Below, piece by piece: positions 9,319 through 18,100 of a stretch of 64,000 nt of DNA. A program made the translations under genes and the position numbers. The notes below the pieces were generated by a model. The model did no database searches. It saw nothing but the letters and a program-made list of their open reading frames with translations, and was not told the origin of the DNA. The first letter of the stretch is position 1. Each line of letters opens with the position of its first letter. Origin of the DNA: Catalimonadaceae bacterium JC749 (GTDB lineage Bacteria > Bacteroidota > Bacteroidia > Cytophagales > Cyclobacteriaceae); the NCBI GenBank assembly GCA_021730635.1, contig JAJNNC010000009.1:292130-356129 (forward strand), read 5' to 3'.

Positions 9319-9777
9319 ATGAAAAGAATACCTCCTATCATCATTGGCAGCCGTGATAAAATTGATATTCCTGAATTTGCTCTTTTTGATCTACCCTGTA
9401 AAATTGATACAGGTGCCGCTACCTCAGCCATTCACTGCCATCATGTAAAACTCCTGCAAGTAAATGGGGTAGAAACTATATCATTTCGCTTACTGGACCC
9501 ATCCCACGATGCCTATAACCATAAAGAATTCAGAACCTCAAAATTTATTGAGAAAAAGATAAAAAGTTCTTTTGGAGACATAGAGTACCGTTATACTATC
9601 AATTGTCAGGTTACCTTATTCGGCCGTACCTTCAATGCCGATTTTACGCTGGCTGACCGTGAAAACATGCGGTATCCGGTGTTATTAGGAAGAAGACTGC
9701 TGCGTAAGCGATTTGTCGTAGATGTGTCAAAATCCAATTTATCTTATAAGCAAAAAATTAAAAGCGATCATCAGTAA
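9319..9777 (+). CDS. Retropepsin-like putative protease (RimK/LysX-associated family, PF05618 type)
   Basis: The 152-residue product belongs to the family often named ATP-dependent zinc protease or RimK/LysX family protein. The fold is that of a single-domain aspartic protease. The visible motif is D30-T-G32 in CKIDTGAATSAIHC, equivalent to the catalytic DTG of retropepsins, followed by YPVLLGRRLL, the second conserved element. It has no signal peptide and is probably cytoplasmic. In many genomes the family lies beside rimK-type ATP-grasp ligases; no such gene is present here, so the partner is unknown. Its last 7 bases overlap the end of convergent rarA. It follows the serine hydrolase by 13 bases and may be co-transcribed with it. 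Confidence 0.85.
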   Translation: MKRIPPIIIGSRDKIDIPEFALFDLPCKIDTGAATSAIHCHHVKLLQVNGVETISFRLLDPSHDAYNHKEFRTSKFIEKKIKSSFGDIEYRYTINCQVTLFGRTFNADFTLADRENMRYPVLLGRRLLRKRFVVDVSKSNLSYKQKIKSDHQ

Positions 9778-11039
9778 CCATACTTTTCATGCCATATGGA
9801 TTTTAATCGCTTTCTGATCTCAGCTTCTCTCGGATTTTCCCCTGGATCATACAATTTGGTAGCCGCGATGGATTCAGGCAAATACTCCTGTTCAACGAAA
9901 TTTCCAGGATAATCATGGGCATACAAATAACCCGATCCATACCCCATCTCTTTCATCAGGCGTGTTGGCGCATTCCTCAGGTGTAATGGTATAGGCAGGT
10001 CACCAGTGTTGGATACTACCTGTTTGGCTTCCTGAATGGCTCTATAGCTGGCATTGCTTTTGGAGGAAGACGCTAAATAAGTAGTACACTGTGATAAGAT
10101 AATTTCTGCTTCAGGATACCCTACAAAACTGACGGCCTGGAAAGTAGTCGTAGCCATTACCAATGCGGTTGGATTGGCATTTCCTATATCTTCGGAAGCT
10201 AAAATAACCAGACGGCGGGCAATAAATTTAGGATCTTCTCCTCCGGCGATCATTCTGGCCAGATAATAGACAGCCGCATTAGGATCACTCCCTCGGATAG
10301 ACTTAATAAAGGCAGAAATGATATCATAATGTTGTTCACCCTGTTTATCATACATGGCTGTCCGGCTTTGGGCAGCTGCCATTACTTTTTCATTGTTGAT
10401 CCTAACAACAGTCTCTTCTTCACTCATTACTGTAATTTCTAATAAGTTTAGAAGCTTACGGGCATCACCCCCTGAAAGTCTGAGTAAGGCTTCACTCTCC
10501 TCTACATGAATTTCTTTTTGGCGTAGTTTTTCATCGGCTGATATGGCATGGTCAACCAGTGATAACAAATCTTCTTGTGCCAACTCATGCAAACGGTACA
10601 CCTGACAGCGGGAGAGTAAGGCAGCATTCACTTCAAAGGAAGGATTTTCTGTGGTGGCTCCGATCAAAGTCAGAATGCCTTTTTCCACAGCACCTAACAG
10701 GGCATCTTGCTGTGATTTGTTAAAACGATGAATTTCATCGATGAATAGAATAGATTTTGTATAACTCCGGGCTTTTTGAATGACATCCCGGATCTCTTTA
10801 ACGCCAGCGCTGATCGCACTCAGAAACGATATATTGGCTTTTATCTGGTTAGCCAAAACAATGGCTAAAGTAGTTTTTCCAACGCCTGGAGGTCCCCAGA
10901 AAATCATGGAGGGTAAAAATCCGGTCTTTAACAAACCTCTTAATACACCTTGTGATCCTACCAGATGAGGTTGCCCGATAATCTCATCAAGGCTTTGAGG
11001 GCGTAGTCTTTCCGCTAATGGTTGATTGACATTAAACAA
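9771..11039 (-). CDS. rarA: Replication-associated recombination protein A (AAA+ ATPase)
   Basis: The product is 422 residues, normal for RarA/MgsA (WRNIP1 family). This clamp-loader-like AAA+ ATPase acts at stalled replication forks. The N terminus has the family opening [16 protein letters not shown]. Walker A is GPPGVGKTT at residues 49-57 and Walker B is ILFIDE at 97-102. Sensor 1 and the arginine-finger region appear in [10 protein letters not shown] and LLSRC. The C-terminal half (from about 250) holds the tetramerisation region with [17 protein letters not shown] and [10 protein letters not shown], which is diagnostic. The protein is cytoplasmic and nucleoid-associated. The gene stands as its own unit and overlaps the convergent protease gene by 7 bases. 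Confidence 0.97.
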   Translation of the reverse strand: MFNVNQPLAERLRPQSLDEIIGQPHLVGSQGVLRGLLKTGFLPSMIFWGPPGVGKTTLAIVLANQIKANISFLSAISAGVKEIRDVIQKARSYTKSILFIDEIHRFNKSQQDALLGAVEKGILTLIGATTENPSFEVNAALLSRCQVYRLHELAQEDLLSLVDHAISADEKLRQKEIHVEESEALLRLSGGDARKLLNLLEITVMSEEETVVRINNEKVMAAAQSRTAMYDKQGEQHYDIISAFIKSIRGSDPNAAVYYLARMIAGGEDPKFIARRLVILASEDIGNANPTALVMATTTFQAVSFVGYPEAEIILSQCTTYLASSSKSNASYRAIQEAKQVVSNTGDLPIPLHLRNAPTRLMKEMGYGSGYLYAHDYPGNFVEQEYLPESIAATKLYDPGENPREAEIRKRLKSIWHEKYGY

Positions 11040-11071
11040 GGTTCTGACACTTAAAAAATTATTTTCAAACT

Positions 11072-11103
11072 TTTGTTAATATAATTATTTTAATATATTT
11101 TTG
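11072..11103 (+). promoter_or_regulatory. Bacteroidota-type housekeeping promoter
   Basis: TTTG at 11072-11075, a 20-base spacer and TATTTTTG at 11096-11103 match the Bacteroidota primary sigma consensus TTTG-N19-21-TAnnTTTG. Transcription would start near 11110, giving a leader of about 30 bases to the DUF2062 gene at 11140. This is the best-matching promoter in the window. Confidence 0.6.
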
Positions 11104-11139
11104 AACTAAAATGTTACTTATGTTATATTTTTTAAAAAA

Positions 11140-11613
11140 ATGAATAAAATAATTAAATACTGCAAAGAGTTAGTACAGACCAATGCCTCTCCTGCCTCCA
11201 TCGCATTGGGATTTGCTATGGGCACTTTTATAGCCATATTGCCTACACCAGGATTTGGTATTTTTATCGGTTTATTTTTAGCCATTATTTTCAAAAGAAT
11301 CAATAAAATAGGATTAATTGCTGCTTTCTCCATTTGGAATCCTCTACTCTTATTACCCACCTACTGGGTATGTTATCTTCTCGGTGATTTAATTTTTCAA
11401 CCCGATCCAATGTTAAAATTTGATATCGAGATTGTCAATCAAATATATCACTATTCAGGAAAGTTTTTAATAGGGAATTTCTTTATAGCCCTCACTGTGG
11501 CTGCTCTCAGTTATTATTTAGTTTTTTATATAGTTTCCTTACACAGAGAAAGGAAAAGCTGGAAAGGGATTTTTAACTTTTTCTGGATTAATCAATTTAA
11601 TAAAGCGAAATAA
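11140..11613 (+). CDS. DUF2062 domain membrane protein
   Basis: This 157-residue protein has three hydrophobic segments (residues about 20-55, 60-85 and 115-140). It carries the DUF2062 signature: ASPASIALGFAMGTF followed by LPTPGFG and WNPLLLLPTYW. The function of DUF2062 proteins is not established. They are inner-membrane proteins found alone or fused to glycosyltransferases, so an envelope role is a guess. The start is ATG at 11140, about 37 bases after a good promoter. The divergent rarA start lies 100 bases away. The next gene follows after 70 bases on the same strand. Confidence 0.85.
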   Translation: MNKIIKYCKELVQTNASPASIALGFAMGTFIAILPTPGFGIFIGLFLAIIFKRINKIGLIAAFSIWNPLLLLPTYWVCYLLGDLIFQPDPMLKFDIEIVNQIYHYSGKFLIGNFFIALTVAALSYYLVFYIVSLHRERKSWKGIFNFFWINQFNKAK

Positions 11614-11683
11614 TAAAGAAATATTCGCTTAAAATTGTTAAATAGTGTAATTTGCCATTTACAGAATATTATAAATATTCAAT

Positions 11684-13060
11684 ATGCTATTCAAGGAAAA
11701 AGAGCTATCAGGTTGGGGAAATTACCCTAAGGTGAAGACTAAATTGTTGAAACCCCGGTATGTAGAGGAAGTAAGACAAATTTTAAAGTATAAAAATAAT
11801 GTTGCCAGAGGATTAGGCCGTAGCTATGGTGATCAGTCTGTCAACGAGGATCACTTCACCACAGACCTTTCTGCGCTCAATCACTTTATTTCCTTCGATG
11901 CTGAAAAGGGTATTCTGGAATGCGAAGCAGGTGTATGTTTGGCGGATATTATCAGCACTTTTGCACCCAAAGGATGGTTTCCTCTCATTACACCAGGGAC
12001 TAAGTTTGTAACGATTGGTGGTGCTATCGCAAATGATATTCATGGCAAAGCCCATCATGTGGATGGTTCTTTTTCCAGTTGTGTCCTGGAATTCAAAATT
12101 CTGCTGGCAGACGGTAGCCTGCTGACTGCCAGCAGAAAGGAAAATCCGGACCTGTTTTGGGCAAATTTTGGAGGATTGGGTTTATTGGGTTTTATCATTT
12201 CCGCCAAAATAAAGCTCAGAAAGATTGAGACCACTTACTTCATTACAAAATCAATCAAGATCAGTAATATAGAGGAGATGCTGGATGCCTTTGATCAGTA
12301 TGACCAGCAGTACCAGTATTCAGTGGCCTGGATTGATCCTTTGGCCAAAGGAAAGTCGCTTGGAAAAGGTGTCCTTTCTTTAGGCAATCATGCAACTGTT
12401 GCCCAGTTGTCTCCAGCCAAACAAAAAAGCCCATTGAAAATATCGTCTCCAGCCAAACTTACATTACCGTTTTTCTTGCCTGATTTTTCTCTCAACAAGT
12501 ATACAGTCTCTGTTTTGAACAAGGCTATAGAGATTGTGCAGAGCCAGAATGGCTCGATTACACATTATGAATCTTTTTTCTACCCACTGGATGCGATACA
12601 CTATTGGAATCGTGGTTACGGGAAACGCGGTTTTATCCAGTATCAATTTGTAATACCTCCTGTCAATGGCAGCTACAATATTACCCGGATTCTTACCAAA
12701 ATTGCCAGTAGCGGCTGCGTTCCTTTTTTAAATGTGTTGAAGAAGCTGGGGAAAGCGCAAACAGAAATGCTTTCTTTTCCAATGGAAGGCTATACTTTTG
12801 CCATCGATTTTCCTGTCACGAAAAATTTACCATCGCTCATACGGGATCTGGATGAAATGGTCTTGCATATGCAAGGGCGTATTTATCTTGGAAAAGATGC
12901 CATGCTGGATGAAAAAACATTTCGGGCAATGTATCCCAATTTTGAAAAGTGGCTGGCCGTCAAACAAAAATATGATCCTACCAATTTCTTTTCTTCCAAT
13001 ATTGCCCGCAGATTAGGATTAAAAGCAAAAAAGGATGAAAACAAACTGGTTATTCACTAA
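11684..13060 (+). CDS. FAD-dependent oxidoreductase, DprE1-like
   Basis: The product is 458 residues with the FAD-binding type 4 (p-cresol methylhydroxylase/VAO) fold. The N-terminal FAD domain contains ARGLGRSYGDQS (residues about 41-52), ECEAGVCLADI, TPGTKFVTIGGAIANDIHGKAHH and the following Gly-rich segment. A substrate domain and C-terminal FFSSNIARRLGL complete it. The order resembles decaprenylphosphoryl-ribose oxidase DprE1, which with DprE2 epimerises a lipid-linked pentose. No DprE2-like short-chain dehydrogenase lies nearby, so the substrate is uncertain; another polyprenyl-linked or free sugar alcohol is possible. It is likely cytoplasmic or membrane-associated. Its last 11 bases overlap the end of the convergent DUF2452 gene. 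Confidence 0.85.
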   Translation: MLFKEKELSGWGNYPKVKTKLLKPRYVEEVRQILKYKNNVARGLGRSYGDQSVNEDHFTTDLSALNHFISFDAEKGILECEAGVCLADIISTFAPKGWFPLITPGTKFVTIGGAIANDIHGKAHHVDGSFSSCVLEFKILLADGSLLTASRKENPDLFWANFGGLGLLGFIISAKIKLRKIETTYFITKSIKISNIEEMLDAFDQYDQQYQYSVAWIDPLAKGKSLGKGVLSLGNHATVAQLSPAKQKSPLKISSPAKLTLPFFLPDFSLNKYTVSVLNKAIEIVQSQNGSITHYESFFYPLDAIHYWNRGYGKRGFIQYQFVIPPVNGSYNITRILTKIASSGCVPFLNVLKKLGKAQTEMLSFPMEGYTFAIDFPVTKNLPSLIRDLDEMVLHMQGRIYLGKDAMLDEKTFRAMYPNFEKWLAVKQKYDPTNFFSSNIARRLGLKAKKDENKLVIH

Positions 13061-13526
13061 CCTCCTCTGCTTCACTGTCGACTTCCCACGTATGATCTGC
13101 CAGTAAGGTCACCTGAGCTATGTATTTTCTATAGGGAAAACTTCTCCCCCATTCTTTGGGGGAAATCATGGATAGCACGTCCTGGCCATCCTTTTTTTCA
13201 TATAAAAAATAGGTATGGGAAATGATAGGTTCGAAGTTCATTTGTGCGGAATAGATTCTTTCCGATACTTCAACTCTGCGTTTGATTTCGTTTGCCTGTT
13301 TGATCAGTGTTTGCACCTGATGATAAATCTGCGACATCTGACGGTCAGTCTGTTGTCTCATGGCCATCACCGCACGCCCTTTCAGCTTACCTTTATCTTC
13401 AGGTTTAATAAGAGCACTCCCCACATGATGAGGAAAAGCAATCAAGCCCGGATGATCCGTTATTTTTTCCCTCTCTTTTTCCAGATCAATTTTATCAATA
13501 TCAATTCTTTGACTTTTATCGGCCAT
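13050..13526 (-). CDS. DUF2452 protein
   Basis: This 158-residue cytoplasmic protein matches DUF2452, found mainly in Bacteroidota. Marks include DHPGLIAFPHHVGSA near residue 25, a helical stretch with QIYHQVQTLIKQANEIKRRVEVS (residues about 70-100), and the tail SPKEWGRSFPY. Function is unknown. The central helix rich in Gln, Lys and Arg suggests oligomerisation or nucleic-acid contact, but this is only composition. A 48-residue membrane peptide gene ends 3 bases upstream on the same strand, so the two are almost certainly one transcript. Its 3' end overlaps the convergent oxidase by 11 bases. Confidence 0.8.
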   Translation of the reverse strand: MADKSQRIDIDKIDLEKEREKITDHPGLIAFPHHVGSALIKPEDKGKLKGRAVMAMRQQTDRQMSQIYHQVQTLIKQANEIKRRVEVSERIYSAQMNFEPIISHTYFLYEKKDGQDVLSMISPKEWGRSFPYRKYIAQVTLLADHTWEVDSEAEEVSE

Positions 13527-13529
13527 AGT

Positions 13530-13676
13530 TTATTTATTTGAAGGAGAGATTCTTTCTTTTAAATTTGGTTTAGAACCCGGAAACGTAGTTTTGCTGGCAA
13601 TATCAATCCCTAAATAAAGCATGATTATCAGAAAAATGATTGCCAGGATCATAAAGATTTTTTTGGAACGTGGCAT
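13530..13676 (-). CDS. Small single-span membrane protein (48 residues)
   Basis: A short complete frame starts at ATG 13676 and stops at 13530. It encodes MPRSKKIF, then a hydrophobic stretch of about 18 residues (MILAIIFLIIMLYLGI, residues 9-24), then a polar tail ending SPSNK. The layout, basic residues then one membrane helix then a hydrophilic tail, is what a real inner-membrane small protein shows. A GGAAAG sequence lies 4 bases before the ATG. The gene ends 3 bases before the DUF2452 start on the same strand, so it is probably co-transcribed and possibly translationally coupled. No function can be assigned. Confidence 0.65.
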   Translation of the reverse strand: MPRSKKIFMILAIIFLIIMLYLGIDIASKTTFPGSKPNLKERISPSNK

Positions 13677-13756
13677 TTTACTTTCCAGTTTTACCTGAAA
13701 AACGCTAATGAATAAAATTAGTTCAGGTACTTTCTAAGACAAAAACACTATTCGCT

Positions 13757-14836
13757 ATATTTCCCTTACGTAAAATAATACACATAGATATGGATGCGTT
13801 TTATGCATCTGTGGAACAGAGAGACTTTCCGGCTTTTCGTAATAAACCGCTATGTGTAGGAGGAAGCAGGGAAAGAGGGGTTGTAGCTGCAGCCAGTTAC
13901 GAAGCACGGCAATACGGAATTAAATCGGCGATGCCCTCTGCCCACGCTTTCCGGCTATGCCCACAGGTAATCTTCGTAGCACCTCGTTTTGAGGTTTATA
14001 AAAAAGTTTCTGAACAAATTCGTCAAATCTTCTTTCAGTATACTGATCTGGTAGAACCGCTCTCCCTGGATGAGGCCTATCTGGATGTGACTGAAGACAA
14101 ACAGCAGATCAAATCAGCGACCATCATCGCCCAAAAAATCAAGGCGCATATTAAACAAACCACAGGACTTACAGCCTCAGCCGGTGTTTCCTATAACAAA
14201 TTCCTGGCTAAGATCGCTTCCGCCTATGAAAAACCTGATGGACTAAAAGTGATTCTTCCGGAAGAGGCTGCCCATTTTTTAGAACAATTGCCCATAGAAG
14301 ATTTCTATGGCATTGGTAAAGTGACAGCCCACAAAATGCATCTGATGGACATACGGCTGGGAAAAGACTTAAAACAGCAATCCTTGTCTTTTCTACAAAA
14401 GCATTTTGGCAAGGCAGGCCTTTTTTTCTATGAAATGGTTCGTGGTTCAGACAATCGCGCCGTCACTCCCAACCGGATCAGAAAATCCATAGGCACTGAA
14501 AAGACTTTTTCTTCAGATTTACAGGATTTGAAAACCATTCATGAAAAACTAAACGAGTTATCCGTTGAGCTGACAGAAAGAATTAGTCATCTTCAGGATT
14601 CGGGTACTACCCTTACCCTAAAGATTAAGTTTGAGAATTTTACGCAAGTGACCAGAAGCACTACCGCTTCCCTACCTTTTCTACAAACGCCCGTGATTTA
14701 TCAGACTGCTCAATATTTATTGCAATCAGTAGTGATTGAAGACAGACGGATCAGGTTACTGGGGCTAACCATTAGCAACCTGATGCCTAAAAAAGTGCAA
14801 ACAACAGGATCTCAATTAACCATAGATTTTGATTAA
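13757..14836 (+). CDS. dinB: DNA polymerase IV (Y family), start codon anomalous
   Basis: The product is a Y-family translesion polymerase of about 350-360 residues. Motifs seen: MDAFYASVEQRD, GVVAAASYEARQYGIKSAMP (fingers), SLDEAYLDV with catalytic Asp and Glu, SAGVSYNKFLAKIASAYEKPDG, and a little-finger domain at the end. The first ATG is at 13790. In E. coli DinB the first catalytic Asp (Asp8, in HVDMD) lies one residue before the corresponding Met. Here its codon (gat, 13787) and the conserved RKIIHI precede the ATG in frame. No ATG, GTG or TTG occurs in frame between the stop at 13709 and 13790. The best candidate is ATA at 13757 (reading IFPLRKIIHID), hence the start given. If only the ATG is used, the enzyme lacks a metal ligand. 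The gene itself is certain; the start is not. Confidence 0.9.
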   Translation: MFPLRKIIHIDMDAFYASVEQRDFPAFRNKPLCVGGSRERGVVAAASYEARQYGIKSAMPSAHAFRLCPQVIFVAPRFEVYKKVSEQIRQIFFQYTDLVEPLSLDEAYLDVTEDKQQIKSATIIAQKIKAHIKQTTGLTASAGVSYNKFLAKIASAYEKPDGLKVILPEEAAHFLEQLPIEDFYGIGKVTAHKMHLMDIRLGKDLKQQSLSFLQKHFGKAGLFFYEMVRGSDNRAVTPNRIRKSIGTEKTFSSDLQDLKTIHEKLNELSVELTERISHLQDSGTTLTLKIKFENFTQVTRSTTASLPFLQTPVIYQTAQYLLQSVVIEDRRIRLLGLTISNLMPKKVQTTGSQLTIDFD

Positions 14837-14873
14837 GCCCAACCTCAACTTCAATTTTTCTCATCTTTTTTCA

Positions 14874-14933
14874 TAGGAATATTACCCAAATAGTCCAATT
14901 TTATTCTAGCACTACAACCTATTTATATTCCTA
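14874..14933. repeat. Long imperfect inverted repeat between dinB and the PKD adhesin gene
   Basis: TAGGAATAT (14874-14882) pairs with ATATTCCTA (14925-14933), and AAATAG (14888-14893) pairs with CTATTT (14919-14924). This gives a 9 + 6 base-pair stem with a 5-base bulge on one side and a 25-base loop. There is no clear T run after it, so it is not a standard terminator. It lies in the 298-base non-coding stretch before the adhesin gene and could be an RNA structure or a protein site. Confidence 0.5.
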
Positions 14934-15134
14934 TATTGGGAAAAGACGTTCCAACTATCATATAACAAGCTGTTATTCAGTTATTTGCATACAAATGTAA
15001 ATTATAGCCTCATTATACTTTTCTTACAATCCACTTCATTAATTTAATTTTAATAGGATTAATTTTTGCATAATAATGATAAAAAATAGGCCATAACTCC
15101 TAATAAACAGCCTTTTTTAAGAACTTTTTAAGAT

Positions 15135-18100
15135 ATGATTTCTTTGAAAAGTATATTTTTAACCACAACGGCTTTCTTTTGGACCAGAAAAGTAAAGGTG
15201 CCATTGGCTCTTTTATTTTTATGTCTCTGCTTCACACTACAGGGGTATGCACAATGTGCGCTTTATAGTAATCCGGGTAACAATGTGATCAGCGAGCCAA
15301 GGACTTGTGCCCCTAATCTTTTTCAGTGGGAAATTACTTATTCGGTACGGACAGGAAGAGCAGTACAGTTTCTGATAGACTGGGGTAATGGTACTGATAC
15401 GATTTCAGCACCTACCAACGTGGGTACGGCTGGTATGTTTACTGTTTATGTAGACACTGTAGAATATGTTTATCCAAAAGGAGGAGATGACTGTAACTAC
15501 CTGCCTACTGCATATGTCATTATTGATGGCGTTCAATGCTTAAATTCAGACCAGAGCCAAAGTATAACCGTATGGGATCTGGATGATGAGAATGGAGGAC
15601 AGCCCAGAATTGATCCTCCCCTGTATCGGGTTTGTCTGGGAGAAAGTGCTACCATCAGTTTTAGAGATAATAGCATTTGGAACTGTGTTCCCAACTCAGG
15701 AGAAAACGATCGCATCAATGATCTGGGAAGATGGGTGCAATGGATTTACGGAACTGGCCCGGCAGGAAACAGGATTCCCAACGTAGAAGTCAATGGAGCA
15801 CCACGAACCTATAGCTTTGATGGCCCGGTAGAATACCTTCCAGGCCCCATCACAGCACCTAACTCTCAGAGTTATGATATCTTCGTACCGGCCACTTTTA
15901 ACCCCGCAGATATCGGTAAAGAATTTGAGGTTCAACTTAGGAACTGGAATATCTGCAACCCTTATGACGCCAATTTAGGAGATGGCAATCCCTTAAATCC
16001 TGTGGACCCCAATGGAGACAGTGCCTATATTGAAACGGAAGCCAGGATTGTGATCGTCAAAAAATCTGAACCTGATTTTCGCACACGCTTAAATAACAGT
16101 GCAGGAGCAGTAAAAACAGAGTTTTGCCTGGGAGAAACTATTTTCTTTCAGGATCAGACACCTTCTATCCCGGATGCAAATTTTAAGTATGAATGGAAAA
16201 TATATGACGATGCTGCAGGCACCACCCTATTAAGAACGCAACCTGGTAAAAACATCGCCTTTTCTTCCTTTCCTACTAAAGGAACAAAAATGATTAGTCT
16301 CACTGTCAGAGATGAGAACTCCGTCGGACAATGTGGTGGCACCATTACAAAATTCATTGACATTCTCTCAGTAGCAGATGCTCAAATTACCGTTACCGAT
16401 GAACTGGACCAACCACTCAATTCATTATGCTACGATCCGGCCAACCCAACAGCATTTAAGGTTAAGTTTACAGATAATTCTACAGATTTTGATCCGGCCA
16501 CCTCTCAGTGGCAATGGAATTTTTATCACCATAATGGTGCTACTTACCAGAACGATAGTACCAAAAACGGAGCAGGTATACAGGAAAGTTATATCGCGAC
16601 CTACACCCAACCTGGTTCCTATATGGCTGTGCTGACCAATACAGCAAGTAATGTTGACTGTACAACCCAAGACACTGTTTTCGTTCATATTTATCACAAA
16701 CCGGCAGCCGATTTTGATGCTTTACCGGTATGTCTGTCAGATAGTACGGAATTTATCAGTACGGCTACTATCCCGACCCTTGTGAACAATGACGACATCG
16801 CCCAATATGGCTGGGACTTTGATTATGACGGGATTACTTTTACCCCTGATACCACCACCACTGAGGCTACCCCATTCAAGCATAAGTATGACCTGCCAGG
16901 CACCTATCAGGTTGCGCATCAGGTAATCACGACGAAAGGAAACTGCTCTGACATGGTGGTAAAGGATGTAGAGGTTAAGCCCATTCCTATCGTTACATTC
17001 CAGGCTGATCAGATCATTGGTTGTTCTCCCTTAAAAGTCAATTTTACCATAGACACACCCCTGTCCAGTCAACCCGTTTCGATAAACGCTTACATCTGGC
17101 ATGTTCTGAATCTTAAAACCGGTACAGAGAACACTTTCAATGTAGCGCCCACGGCCGGTACGTTCAATGCTCCCGATTTTGTCAACAATCAAATTACGGC
17201 TATTGATCATCTGTATGAAGTATGGCTGGAAGCTGTTCCTGGGAATGGTTGCCCTGCTATCAGCGAAAGAATAATCATCACTGTTTTTCCCGGACCAACT
17301 TCTGAATTTAATATTACTAATTTGTTGGGCACGGAGAACAACTGTTCGCCAAGAAACTACCAATTTCAGGTAACTGCTGCTACCCAGGCCCTAATTCCGG
17401 ATGCCTATCACTGGACCATATTGGATGAATCTAACCAAAGCGTGGTGGTAGATCAAACCATATCCGGTATGGAGCCCAACTTCAGTTATACACTTCTCAA
17501 CGAGGGCGCTAATACAAAAAAATATAGGGTTAGACTGATTGCAGAAAGGTTAGGCATGTGCTTCAGTGCCACCGAAAAGATCATTTTTGTCAACCCTGTT
17601 CCAAGCTCTGCTTTTTCAACCACACTGATTGAGTCAGACTGTCAATTAATGACTTTTCATGTAGAGGCACAACAGAAAGGGCTCAATTATGATTGGACCA
17701 TCAGCCCTCAACCTATCAACTCACCAGACCTGAGCCAAAGCCAATTTGAGCTGGTATATGATAAAAAATTAGGGGCTTCCTATGAGGTGGACATTTCGCT
17801 GAAAACAACCAACATGGTGGACTGTGAAAGTACGGAAACGGTTGATCAAATGACGATTCACCCACGTGAGTTGTTAGATGCTTCCTTTTTTGTGAATCCT
17901 TCTATTCTGGAAATTCCCAGTAAAACCGTTAGCATCAACAATAATACTATCAACAGCAGTTGGACTTATCAGTGGGATTTCGGTGATGGCACCACTTCCA
18001 CGGAAGAGATTCCCGGTTTCCATGAGTATGAAACCTATGGAGAATACTGGATTAAACTCACCATACATGGACAGTATTGTTCGGTGCGGGATTCTGCCAA

